DNA from: Lysobacter sp. Root494
GTDB lineage: Bacteria; Pseudomonadota; Gammaproteobacteria; Xanthomonadales; Xanthomonadaceae
DNA: 64,000 nucleotides
Direction of reading: 5' to 3'
Assembly (NCBI RefSeq): GCF_001427225.1
Contig: NZ_LMFH01000005.1
Span: forward strand, 551,120-615,119
The position numbers and the translations under genes are program-made. Below the pieces are notes generated by a model, which saw nothing but the letters and a program-made list of their open reading frames with translations, was not told the origin of the DNA and ran no database searches. This document shows positions 57,021-64,000 of this stretch, piece by piece; position 1 is the stretch's first letter, and the number at the start of each line of letters is the position of its first letter.

Positions 57021-60000
57021 ATGAGCACTCCCGTAAGCAACCTCCCCGAAGCCACCCTCGCGCCCGAAGAGAGCGCTCTCGATCAGAGCCGCAGCCCGCT
57101 GCGCTTCGTCACCGCCGCCAGCCTGTTCGACGGTCACGACGCCGCCATCAACATCATGCGCAGGCTGATCCAGGGGCAGGGCGCCGAAGTGATCCACCTC
57201 GGCCACAACCGCTCGGTGGAAGACGTCGTCCGCGCCGCGCTGCAGGAAGACGCCGACGCCATCGCGCTCTCGTCCTACCAGGGCGGCCATGTCGAGTACT
57301 TCAAGTACATGGTCGACATGCTCAAGGAACGCGGCGCCTCGCACATCCGCGTGTTCGGCGGTGGCGGCGGCACCATCACGCCGGAAGAGATCAAGGAACT
57401 GCAGGCCTACGGCGTCGAGCGCATCTACCACCCCAACGACGGCATGCACATGGGCCTGGTCTCCATGATCGAAGACGTCGTGCGCCGCGCCGAAGCCGCG
57501 CGCCTGCCCATCGACAAGCCGCACAAGGTCGCGTTCGACAACGAGATCGAAATCGGCCGCATGCTTTCCGCGATCGAAGAGAGTGCGCTGGACGAATCCG
57601 AGCTTGCCCACCTCCGCAAGGAATGGCAGCTCGCCGGCGGCAAGACGCCCGTCGTCGGCATCACCGGCACGGGCGGCGCCGGCAAGTCGTCGGTCACCGA
57701 CGAACTGCTCAACCGCTTCCTCGGCAACTTCCCCGACATGCACATCGCGGTGATCTCGGTCGACCCGACCCGTCGCCGCACCGGCGGCGCGCTGCTCGGC
57801 GACCGCATCCGCATGAACTCGCTGCGCTCCAACCGCGTCTTCATGCGCTCGATGGCCACGCGCCGCCAGCACATGGCGACCAACATCGTGTTGAAGGACT
57901 GCATCGGCTTCCTCAAGTCGCTGGGCTACGACCTCGTCATCGTCGAAACCGCCGGTATCGGCCAGAGCGATTCGGAGATCGTCGACCTCGTCGACTTCCC
58001 GATGTACGTGATGACCTCCGACTTCGGCGCGCCCAGCCAGCTCGAAAAGATCGACATGCTCGATTTCGCCGAACTCGTCGTGCTCAACAAGTTCGACAAG
58101 CGCGGCGCCGAAGATGCGCTGCGCGACGTGCGCAAGCAGTGGAAGCGCAATCGCGTCGCCTTCCAGACCAGGGACGAGGACGTCCCGGTCTATCCGACCA
58201 TCGCTTCCCAGTTCAACGATCCCGGCATCAGCTGGATGTTCGCCAACCTGTGCCGCCTGATGCGCGACAAGCTGTCGCTGCCGGCGGAGGAGTGGTCGCC
58301 CGAGATCGACACGAGCCTGAAGGAACCGCGCGCCACCGTGCTGATCCCCGGCGCCCGCGTGCGCTACCTCGCCGAGATCGCCGAGCAGGGCCGCGGCATC
58401 AACAGCAAGATCGAAAGCCAGGCGGAAGTCGCCGATCGCGCGCAGAGCTATTGGCAGTCGTTGCACGACCTGGGCGATGAAGCACTCCCGAAGGCCCTCG
58501 ACCTTTACGCCGCCGAACACTTGCTCGTCGTTCCCGCGCAGGCGGGAACCCAGCGACTTTCGCCGGACGAAGCAAAGTCACTGGATCCCCGCCTTCGCGG
58601 GGATGACGACAAGGTGGCTGATCGCACGCTCCTGACCCTCCGCCAACGCTACAACGACGCCATCCAGTCCCTAAGCAACGAAGCCCTAAAGCTCCTCCGA
58701 GACTGGCCACAACGCCTCAAGTCCATCACCGACGAAGTCACCGAATACGAAGTCCGCGGCAAGGCCATCAAGGTCGAGAACTACCGCGAATCCCTCAGCC
58801 ACCAGAAGATCCCCAAGATCGCCGCCCCCACCTACAAGTCGTGGGGCGAACTGCTCGTCTTCCTGCAGAAGGAAAACCTGCCCGGCTACTACCCGTACAC
58901 CGGCGGCGTCTACCCGTATCGCCGCACCGGCGAAGACCCGATCCGCATGTTCGCCGGCGAGGGCACGCCCGAGCGCACCAACCGCCGCTTCCATTACCTC
59001 AGCGTCGGCCAGCCCGCCGCGCGCCTGTCCACCGCCTTCGACAGCGTCACCCTGTACGGCGAAGACCCCGCCGTGCGCCCGGACATCTACGGCAAGATCG
59101 GCAACTCCGGCGTCAACATCGCCACGCTCGACGACATGAAGAAGCTGTACTCCGGCTTCGACCTGTGCGCGCCCAGTACCTCGGTGTCGATGACCATCAA
59201 TGGCCCCGCGCCGATGATCCTCGCGATGTTCATGAACACCGCGATCGACCAGCAGGTCGAGAAGTACCTGCGCGAAGACAGCGCGCGCTGGGACGCCGCG
59301 CACAACAAGATCGAAGCGATGTTCGAAGGCAGGCAGCGCCCGCAGTACGCCGGCATGCTCCCCGAAACCAACGACGGCCTCGGCCTGGGCCTGCTCGGCG
59401 TCACCGGCGACCAGGTCGTCGAGCCCGAGGTCTACGAGAAGATCAAGGCGCACACGCTGTCCACCGTGCGCGGCACCGTGCAGGCCGACATCCTCAAGGA
59501 AGACCAGGCCCAGAACACCTGCATCTTCAGCACCGAGTTCGCCCTGCGCATGATGGGCGACATCCAGCAGTACTTCGTCGACAGGAACGTCCGCAACTTC
59601 TACTCGGTGTCGATCTCGGGCTACCACATCGCCGAAGCCGGCGCGAACCCGATCAGCCAGCTCGCCTTCACCCTGAGCAACGGCTTCACCATCGTCGAGT
59701 ACTACCTCGCGCGCGGGATGAAGATCGACGACTTCGCGCCCAACCTGTCGTTCTTCTTCAGCAACGGCATGGACCCCGAGTACACCGTCATCGGCCGCGT
59801 CGCCCGCCGCATCTGGGCGCGTGCGATGCGCGAGCGTTACGGCGCCAGCGCGCGCAGCCAGATGATGAAGTACCACATCCAGACCAGCGGCCGCTCCCTG
59901 CACGCGCAGGAGATCCAGTTCAACGACATCCGCACCACGCTGCAGGCCCTGTACGCGCTGTTCGACAACTGCAACAGCCTGCACACCAACGCCTACGACG

Positions 60001-60572
60001 AAGCCATCACCACGCCGACGGAAGAAAGCGTGCGCCGCGCCGTCGCCATCCAGATGATCATCAACAAGGAACTGGGCCTCAACTTCAACGAGAACCCCTG
60101 GCAGGGCAGCTTCATCGTCGACAAGCTCACCGACATCGTCGAGGAAGCCGTCTACAAGGAGTTCGAAGCCATCAGCGAGCGCGGCGGCGTCCTCGGTGCC
60201 ATGGACACCATGTACCAGCGCGGCAAGATCCAGGAAGAGAGCCTCTACTACGAACACAAGAAGCACGACGGCTCGCTGCCGCTGATCGGCGTCAACACCT
60301 TCCTGCCCAAGGACCACGGCGGGGACATCGTCACCGAGATCGAACTGATCCGCAGCACGGAAGCGGAGAAGGGGCAGCAGATCGAGAACGTTGCGGGGTA
60401 TCAGCGCAATCGCAATGGGTATGCGGCTGAGGGGTTGAAGCCGCTACAGGCGACGGCGCGTGAGCGGCGCAATGTGTTTGCGAGTTTGATGGAGGCGGTG
60501 AAGACGCATAGCTTGGGGCAGATTAGCCATGCGCTTTATGACGTGGGTGGAGAGTATCGAAGGAATATGTAA
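57021..60572 (+). CDS. icmF: Fused isobutyryl-CoA mutase (IcmF)
   Basis: The 1183-residue protein interconverts isobutyryl-CoA and n-butyryl-CoA (and related acyl-CoAs) with adenosylcobalamin. It has three parts: a B12-binding domain (~28-165) with [10 protein letters not shown] (37-46, the His ligand H39), ALSSYQGGH and FGGGGGTI; a MeaI-type G-protein chaperone domain (~205-470) with P-loop GTGGAGKS (216-223); and the mutase TIM-barrel domain (~565-1183) with [39 protein letters not shown] and [25 protein letters not shown]. Residues 503-530, between G domain and mutase, are encoded by a REP-type inverted repeat inserted in frame. From about 60361 the codon use changes to G/T endings although the protein stays family-like. 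It fits next to the branched-chain acyl-CoA pathway. Confidence 0.95.
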   Translation: MSTPVSNLPEATLAPEESALDQSRSPLRFVTAASLFDGHDAAINIMRRLIQGQGAEVIHLGHNRSVEDVVRAALQEDADAIALSSYQGGHVEYFKYMVDMLKERGASHIRVFGGGGGTITPEEIKELQAYGVERIYHPNDGMHMGLVSMIEDVVRRAEAARLPIDKPHKVAFDNEIEIGRMLSAIEESALDESELAHLRKEWQLAGGKTPVVGITGTGGAGKSSVTDELLNRFLGNFPDMHIAVISVDPTRRRTGGALLGDRIRMNSLRSNRVFMRSMATRRQHMATNIVLKDCIGFLKSLGYDLVIVETAGIGQSDSEIVDLVDFPMYVMTSDFGAPSQLEKIDMLDFAELVVLNKFDKRGAEDALRDVRKQWKRNRVAFQTRDEDVPVYPTIASQFNDPGISWMFANLCRLMRDKLSLPAEEWSPEIDTSLKEPRATVLIPGARVRYLAEIAEQGRGINSKIESQAEVADRAQSYWQSLHDLGDEALPKALDLYAAEHLLVVPAQAGTQRLSPDEAKSLDPRLRGDDDKVADRTLLTLRQRYNDAIQSLSNEALKLLRDWPQRLKSITDEVTEYEVRGKAIKVENYRESLSHQKIPKIAAPTYKSWGELLVFLQKENLPGYYPYTGGVYPYRRTGEDPIRMFAGEGTPERTNRRFHYLSVGQPAARLSTAFDSVTLYGEDPAVRPDIYGKIGNSGVNIATLDDMKKLYSGFDLCAPSTSVSMTINGPAPMILAMFMNTAIDQQVEKYLREDSARWDAAHNKIEAMFEGRQRPQYAGMLPETNDGLGLGLLGVTGDQVVEPEVYEKIKAHTLSTVRGTVQADILKEDQAQNTCIFSTEFALRMMGDIQQYFVDRNVRNFYSVSISGYHIAEAGANPISQLAFTLSNGFTIVEYYLARGMKIDDFAPNLSFFFSNGMDPEYTVIGRVARRIWARAMRERYGASARSQMMKYHIQTSGRSLHAQEIQFNDIRTTLQALYALFDNCNSLHTNAYDEAITTPTEESVRRAVAIQMIINKELGLNFNENPWQGSFIVDKLTDIVEEAVYKEFEAISERGGVLGAMDTMYQRGKIQEESLYYEHKKHDGSLPLIGVNTFLPKDHGGDIVTEIELIRSTEAEKGQQIENVAGYQRNRNGYAAEGLKPLQATARERRNVFASLMEAVKTHSLGQISHALYDVGGEYRRNM
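58527..58610. repeat. REP-type inverted repeat inside icmF
   Basis: An 84-base element has two complementary halves: GTCGTTCCCGCGCAGGCGGG... and its imperfect complement ending ...CCTTCGCGGGGATGACGAC, each also able to form its own hairpin (TTCCCGC/GCGGGAA and ATCCCCGC/GCGGGGAT). Such CGTCATTCCCGCGAAGGCGGGAATCC-like repeats are dispersed in many proteobacterial intergenic regions. Here it is 28 codons long, in frame and free of stops. Confidence 0.92.
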
Positions 60573-60578
60573 CGGTTG

Positions 60579-60602
60579 AAGGGCGCCATTGGCGCCCTTT
60601 CT
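60579..60602 (+). terminator. Terminator-like hairpin of icmF
   Basis: AAGGGCGCC / GGCGCCCTT with a 3-base loop is followed by TCT, six bases after the icmF stop. The T run is short. It lies 20 bases before the next gene, so that gene must have a promoter in this gap or inside the end of icmF, or be read by leakage. Confidence 0.65.
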
Positions 60603-60621
60603 ACTTGAGTCAGGGGGATGA

Positions 60622-63582
60622 ATGTTCGGAAAGGAAGATCTGTATCGCGCTTATCGCAAGGCGAAGCACGAGGCATTCTTTGATGGGACTCAGCCAAGTT
60701 TGCTTAGCTTCGTTGAGTACGAGGCCAATTTAGATCAGAACCTAGAAAGACTTGGCAGGATTCTCGCTAACAAGGCTAAGCCGTGGTATCGGAGGCCGGA
60801 GATAGTTTGCGGATTTACCTACCTCCCAAAAAGTCTTTCTGCTGTGAATGCAGAAGCGGGCGAGATAGCTCATTTCTCCACAGGAGATCAAGTCCGGGAC
60901 TGGACATCCAAGTTTCATAGGGCTGGAGTCAGGGCGAACGCTGAATTTCGACTGGTGATCGTCCCTAGTATCGAGTTTCAGATCATTTCGGCACTCTGGG
61001 TCATGCACGTTGGGCGCGTGTACGACGCGGCGCTGTCTGACCGATGTGTATATGGAAATCGGCCGCGAAAGGCTGTTCGAGACGAAGAGGGTGGAATCGT
61101 TATTGAAGACGACTCTTTTGCACTCTTTAAACCCTACTTCTCAGGCTATCGCGAGTGGCGTGAGAATGGCTTGCGTGCGATGCGTGGCGCGATCGAAGGC
61201 GGCGATTCGATTATCGCAGTGACGATGGATGCCCAGCGTTATTACCACTCGATCTCACCGCGATTTCTACTTTCGCGATCGTTCTTGGCTGCGAGTGGAG
61301 TTGTCCTCTCTGAAGAGAAGCTCCGCTTTACCGCTGAGATGGTTGATGCTCTCGAGTTCTGGTACGCGGGGACGCCTGATTCTGATGGCTCTAGTATTGG
61401 TGCGGTTCCGGTGGGCTTATCTGCCTCAAAGATCATTGCCAACGTACTGCTTGTTGAGTTTGACAGGGCTGTAAATGAACGTCTCGATTGCATCTATTAC
61501 GGTCGTTATGTGGATGACGTCTTTCTAGTTGTTAGAGGTGAAGGTCTTTCTAACGCCGAAGAAGTAATTCGATGGATGCGAGAACGGCTCGATGGGTATG
61601 TGGTCCTAGACAGGGCAAAGGGAGAGTCAACCGGCCTGAGGGTGACATTGCCGTATCTGGAAGGCTCTCGCGTTGTTTTTGCTGGATCTAAGCAGAAGAT
61701 CTTTCTTCTCAGCGGACACCATGGGGCGGATCTTGTTCGTCAAATATCAGAGCACATTAGGCAAGCCTCCAGCGAGTATCGGCTTGTTCCTTCGCTTGGT
61801 GAAGTGAACAAAGTTCTGACCAGCGCGTTGTTGGCGACTGATGATGCAGCAATAGAGGCTGACGCGCTAAGAAAGGCGGAGGCGATGAGTATTCGAAGGC
61901 ATGGTCTGTCGATTGCTACTCGCAATCTCGAGGGTTATGCCAGAGATGTATTGCCAATCGAATGGGAAGAGAAGCGCAAGGAGGCTTATGGCCTAGTTCT
62001 CCGGCACGTGATAACGCCTATCGGTTTGTTCAATTACTGGCGTTATATCGCCCGTGTCTTTGGTGTGATGGTGGCGTGTGGCGACTGGTCATCTGCTACT
62101 AAGCTCCTAGATCGTGTAAATGAAGTGTTCCTGGCTGTCCGCGATGGAATTGACAAAGCCAGCAGTGAAAAGCTGGCATCGATGGCCGATGTTTATAGGC
62201 GAAGCTTTCTTGAAACTGCCGTCTCGGCATCCACTGTCGCTGGTTTCACGTTCCCAAAAAGTTTCAGGAAATTGCTGCGCCGCCTTGATCCGAGTAGCAC
62301 CTACTTCCGAATTTCAGAAATAACCACTTCTGCAGCGAAGGAAAAATCGTCAAGGATGTTGCTGTCTGACCTGGGGCGGAGACCCTATAAGGATTACTGG
62401 TACAACGAGAATCCGAAAAGCAGGAGTCCGCGCCCAATACCCGAAGTTCGCTTTGTGCGTCAGATGGTTGAATTGGTTTCTGGGCTCAAACGCCATCTCG
62501 TTCGGTCGCTCAACGATCCACACTGGCCAGCGATCGCCTTTGCAACTCGACCGCCGACCCTTCCTGAGATTGGCTTGATGATGCCGGCATTGCTGGAGGA
62601 GTCTGGAGGGGTCGCAAAGGCGTTGTTGGCTATACGAGGTGCCGGAGTTCCGACGTCAAGCCGAGGGCTGCGGATTGCCAGAGCAAAGAAGAGATTCTTC
62701 GATCACCATGTTCCATTTCGCCGGAAACCAGGGGCGATATCAGTAGCAGTGTCGAGCTTCCTTACTACTCGCTCACAGTGGGATCAAGCGTTAGTTGGAA
62801 CGCCCGATCTCTCGATAGACAGATACGAACGTCTTATCACCTTGGTGAACTCAATTATTCGGCAGGCTCCAGAGGTGAACTACATAGCTTTGCCTGAGAG
62901 CAGTATTCCTTTTCATTGGGCGTTTTCGATAGCCAAGAACCTTTCTAAAGTCGGAATTTCACTTATCTGTGGACTAGAGACGGCGCCCAAAGCAGGGCGA
63001 TACCGCAACGACGCGCTCGTTTCTTTGGTGACGAATTTTGGTGGATACCAAGCCAGCCTCATTTTTCGGCAGCCAAAGATGGCGTTGGCGCATCGTGAGG
63101 CAGAAGATGTGGAAAAGGCCAAGCTTCATTATCGTGAGCCTAAGGCGCCCAGAGGGCGTCCTCTCTACGTGCATGGGGATTTCTTGTTTTCCGTGTTGTT
63201 GTGCAGCGACTTGACCAACATCAATCACCGGCGGGCATTGCAGGGTCAGATTGATGGCCTCTTTGTGTTGGAATGGAATCCTGATGTGGACACATTCTCC
63301 TATCTTGTTGAGTCCGCCTCACACGATCTCCATGCGCCGGTTGTTCAAATCAATAATCGCGAATATGGCGACAGTCGAATTCGGGCGCCATACAAAGTGG
63401 ACTACGAACGAGATGTTGTGCGCATCAAGGGAGGTGATCGGGACTTCTTCGTCGTTGCATCATTCGACCACTTGGCTTTGCGCGATTTTCAAGAACACGG
63501 AACTAATGCTGGGAAATACAAGCCACTCCCGATTGGCTATTTAATGGCCCCTCGCAGAAAACGAGGTGCCGAGACGAGCTGA
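60622..63582 (+). CDS. drt1a: Reverse transcriptase-nitrilase fusion, DRT type 1 (UG1) antiphage protein
   Basis: The 986-residue protein has an RT-like N-terminal part: motif A with the metal Asp D203 (AVTMDAQRYYHSI), motif B GLSASKIIAN (265-274), and motif C YVDD at 296-299 (CIYYGRYVDDVFLV). After a helical middle (~380-700) the C-terminal ~280 residues look like a nitrilase/carbon-nitrogen hydrolase: ISVAVSSF, the Glu E759 in IALPESSIP, the Lys K819 in RQPKMALAHRE, and the Cys C861 in SVLLCSDLTN, i.e. the Glu-Lys-Cys triad is present. RT plus C-terminal nitrilase is the architecture of UG1 reverse transcriptases, called DRT type 1, shown to protect against phages. GC is visibly lower than around it (about 50% in the one 60-base stretch I tallied, 60661-60720) and codon use is foreign: likely acquired. 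No small membrane partner gene is seen in the window. AGGGGG lies seven bases before ATG 60622. Confidence 0.85.
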   Translation: MFGKEDLYRAYRKAKHEAFFDGTQPSLLSFVEYEANLDQNLERLGRILANKAKPWYRRPEIVCGFTYLPKSLSAVNAEAGEIAHFSTGDQVRDWTSKFHRAGVRANAEFRLVIVPSIEFQIISALWVMHVGRVYDAALSDRCVYGNRPRKAVRDEEGGIVIEDDSFALFKPYFSGYREWRENGLRAMRGAIEGGDSIIAVTMDAQRYYHSISPRFLLSRSFLAASGVVLSEEKLRFTAEMVDALEFWYAGTPDSDGSSIGAVPVGLSASKIIANVLLVEFDRAVNERLDCIYYGRYVDDVFLVVRGEGLSNAEEVIRWMRERLDGYVVLDRAKGESTGLRVTLPYLEGSRVVFAGSKQKIFLLSGHHGADLVRQISEHIRQASSEYRLVPSLGEVNKVLTSALLATDDAAIEADALRKAEAMSIRRHGLSIATRNLEGYARDVLPIEWEEKRKEAYGLVLRHVITPIGLFNYWRYIARVFGVMVACGDWSSATKLLDRVNEVFLAVRDGIDKASSEKLASMADVYRRSFLETAVSASTVAGFTFPKSFRKLLRRLDPSSTYFRISEITTSAAKEKSSRMLLSDLGRRPYKDYWYNENPKSRSPRPIPEVRFVRQMVELVSGLKRHLVRSLNDPHWPAIAFATRPPTLPEIGLMMPALLEESGGVAKALLAIRGAGVPTSSRGLRIARAKKRFFDHHVPFRRKPGAISVAVSSFLTTRSQWDQALVGTPDLSIDRYERLITLVNSIIRQAPEVNYIALPESSIPFHWAFSIAKNLSKVGISLICGLETAPKAGRYRNDALVSLVTNFGGYQASLIFRQPKMALAHREAEDVEKAKLHYREPKAPRGRPLYVHGDFLFSVLLCSDLTNINHRRALQGQIDGLFVLEWNPDVDTFSYLVESASHDLHAPVVQINNREYGDSRIRAPYKVDYERDVVRIKGGDRDFFVVASFDHLALRDFQEHGTNAGKYKPLPIGYLMAPRRKRGAETS

Positions 63583-64000
63583 GTCAACCCGCGTAAGGTG
63601 GACTTGAGCCCGCCCTATGACCTCTCATTTCATGATGCGTAGGGTGAGACCTGGCCCACTGCTTTGGGCAAAACAGGGTCAGAGTAGTTTTTCGATTCGC
63701 TCGATGACGCAGGCTGCATCACCAAGACCCGCCACCCGGCGGGTCTTGCGCTTTTCAACCCGCAATCTCTTTGCCAAACTCCCGCCCGCTCCGATCGCCC
63801 CGCATAGCGATCCCTCACACGCCACACGGAACGCGGCGGAGCGCCGGCGGTTTGCCGGCTTCTCATACACATGGAAATGCAAGGGAGATTGCTGTGCCTC
63901 AAGGCCCCGTAGGGCGCAATGAAATTGCGCCGTACTCGCGGGCCGTCCAACGTTTCGCAATGCTGCCGTCATCGGCTTCGAACGTATCGTGATCGATGAC
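63583..64000. other. Right-end region without a supported gene
   Basis: The 418 bases hold no frame that looks like a protein. Just behind the RT gene a copy of the intergenic repeat (GGACTTGAGCCCGCCCTA, 63601-63618) occurs. At 63669-63692 AAACAGGGTCAGAGTA followed by a T run resembles end sequences found beside REP-associated or IS200-like transposase genes, as I remember them. A hairpin lies at 63723-63748. The last bases continue into sequence outside the window. Confidence 0.5.
63723..63748 (+). terminator. Strong hairpin, possible terminator
   Basis: CAAGACCCGCC / GGCGGGTCTTG pairs over 11 bases with an ACCC loop, followed by CGCTTTT. It lies 141 bases behind the RT gene and may end its transcript or that of an unseen small RNA. 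Confidence 0.6.

Noticed and set aside
58686..60317. 543-residue - strand frame opposite icmF
   Set aside because: It is antisense of the mutase domain and shows only Val/Asp/Gly-rich shadow composition.
58841..60430. 529-residue + strand frame overlapping icmF in another frame
   Set aside because: Arg/Pro/His-rich shadow of the mutase domain without start context.
60601..60621. Retron-type non-coding RNA before the RT gene
   Set aside because: Only 49 bases separate icmF and the RT gene and most of them form the icmF hairpin; there is no room for an msr-msd.
63617..63922. 101-residue + strand frame at the right end as a DRT1 partner membrane protein
   Set aside because: It has no membrane segment, crosses a repeat and a hairpin, and does not resemble a protein.

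Overview
The window looks like chromosome of a high-GC gammaproteobacterium of the Xanthomonadaceae, most likely a Lysobacter-like genus. The main reasons are the arginine genes, which follow the Xanthomonas route through N-acetylcitrulline (N-acetylornithine carbamoyltransferase, acetylcitrulline deacetylase and a fused acetylglutamate kinase/synthase), their linkage to proBA, and a TrpR-like YerC/YecD gene directly before hisG. Many genes are coupled by ATGA, GTGA or TGATG overlaps. I could run no database search; product calls rest on motifs, length, gene order and remembered family sequences.

Left part (1-15.5 kb): the 3' part of a DksA-like gene with a Lys/Ala/Pro-rich N-terminal tail and a degenerate zinc finger; sufE with a coupled MFS transporter; cysS; a small secreted protein; then the arginine/proline block argF'-argG-argE'-argB/A-GNAT-argC-argH-proB-proA on the + strand. 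It ends at a tRNA-Pro(CGG) gene on the - strand.

Middle part (15.7-34.6 kb): hisS, a coupled histidine ammonia-lyase homologue, and a membrane diguanylate cyclase on the opposite strand. A TrpR-family regulator follows, with a 24-bp palindrome over its own promoter, and then a compact hisGDCBHAF(IE) operon in which every junction overlaps. After it come a secreted metallophosphoesterase, three methionine-salvage genes (mtnB, mtnD, mtnC), an amino acid permease and a NUDIX hydrolase.

Right-centre part (34.6-56.7 kb), mostly - strand: the EF-P-like protein EfpL/YeiP, a short-chain dehydrogenase and an amidohydrolase. The leucine/isovalerate breakdown genes are split into blocks (ldh; liuA; thiolase; liuB; liuC-VOC-liuD-liuE). 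The last block runs almost without gaps into a PAS-GGDEF-EAL gene, a GNAT and the amidohydrolase. A Fur-box-preceded feoA-feoB-Cys-rich operon, a bactofilin gene with a zinc-ribbon partner, and two Ala-rich lipoprotein genes lie between the liu blocks. A Sel1/prolyl-4-hydroxylase protein closes the region.

Right end (57-64 kb): icmF, a fused isobutyryl-CoA mutase that carries an in-frame REP-type inverted repeat inside its coding sequence. Immediately behind it lies a gene of clearly lower GC for a 986-residue protein with a reverse transcriptase domain (YVDD) and a C-terminal nitrilase-like domain. This is the architecture of the UG1/DRT type 1 antiphage systems and is the most interesting item here. 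The last 418 bases hold no gene I can support, only repeat-like sequence and one hairpin.
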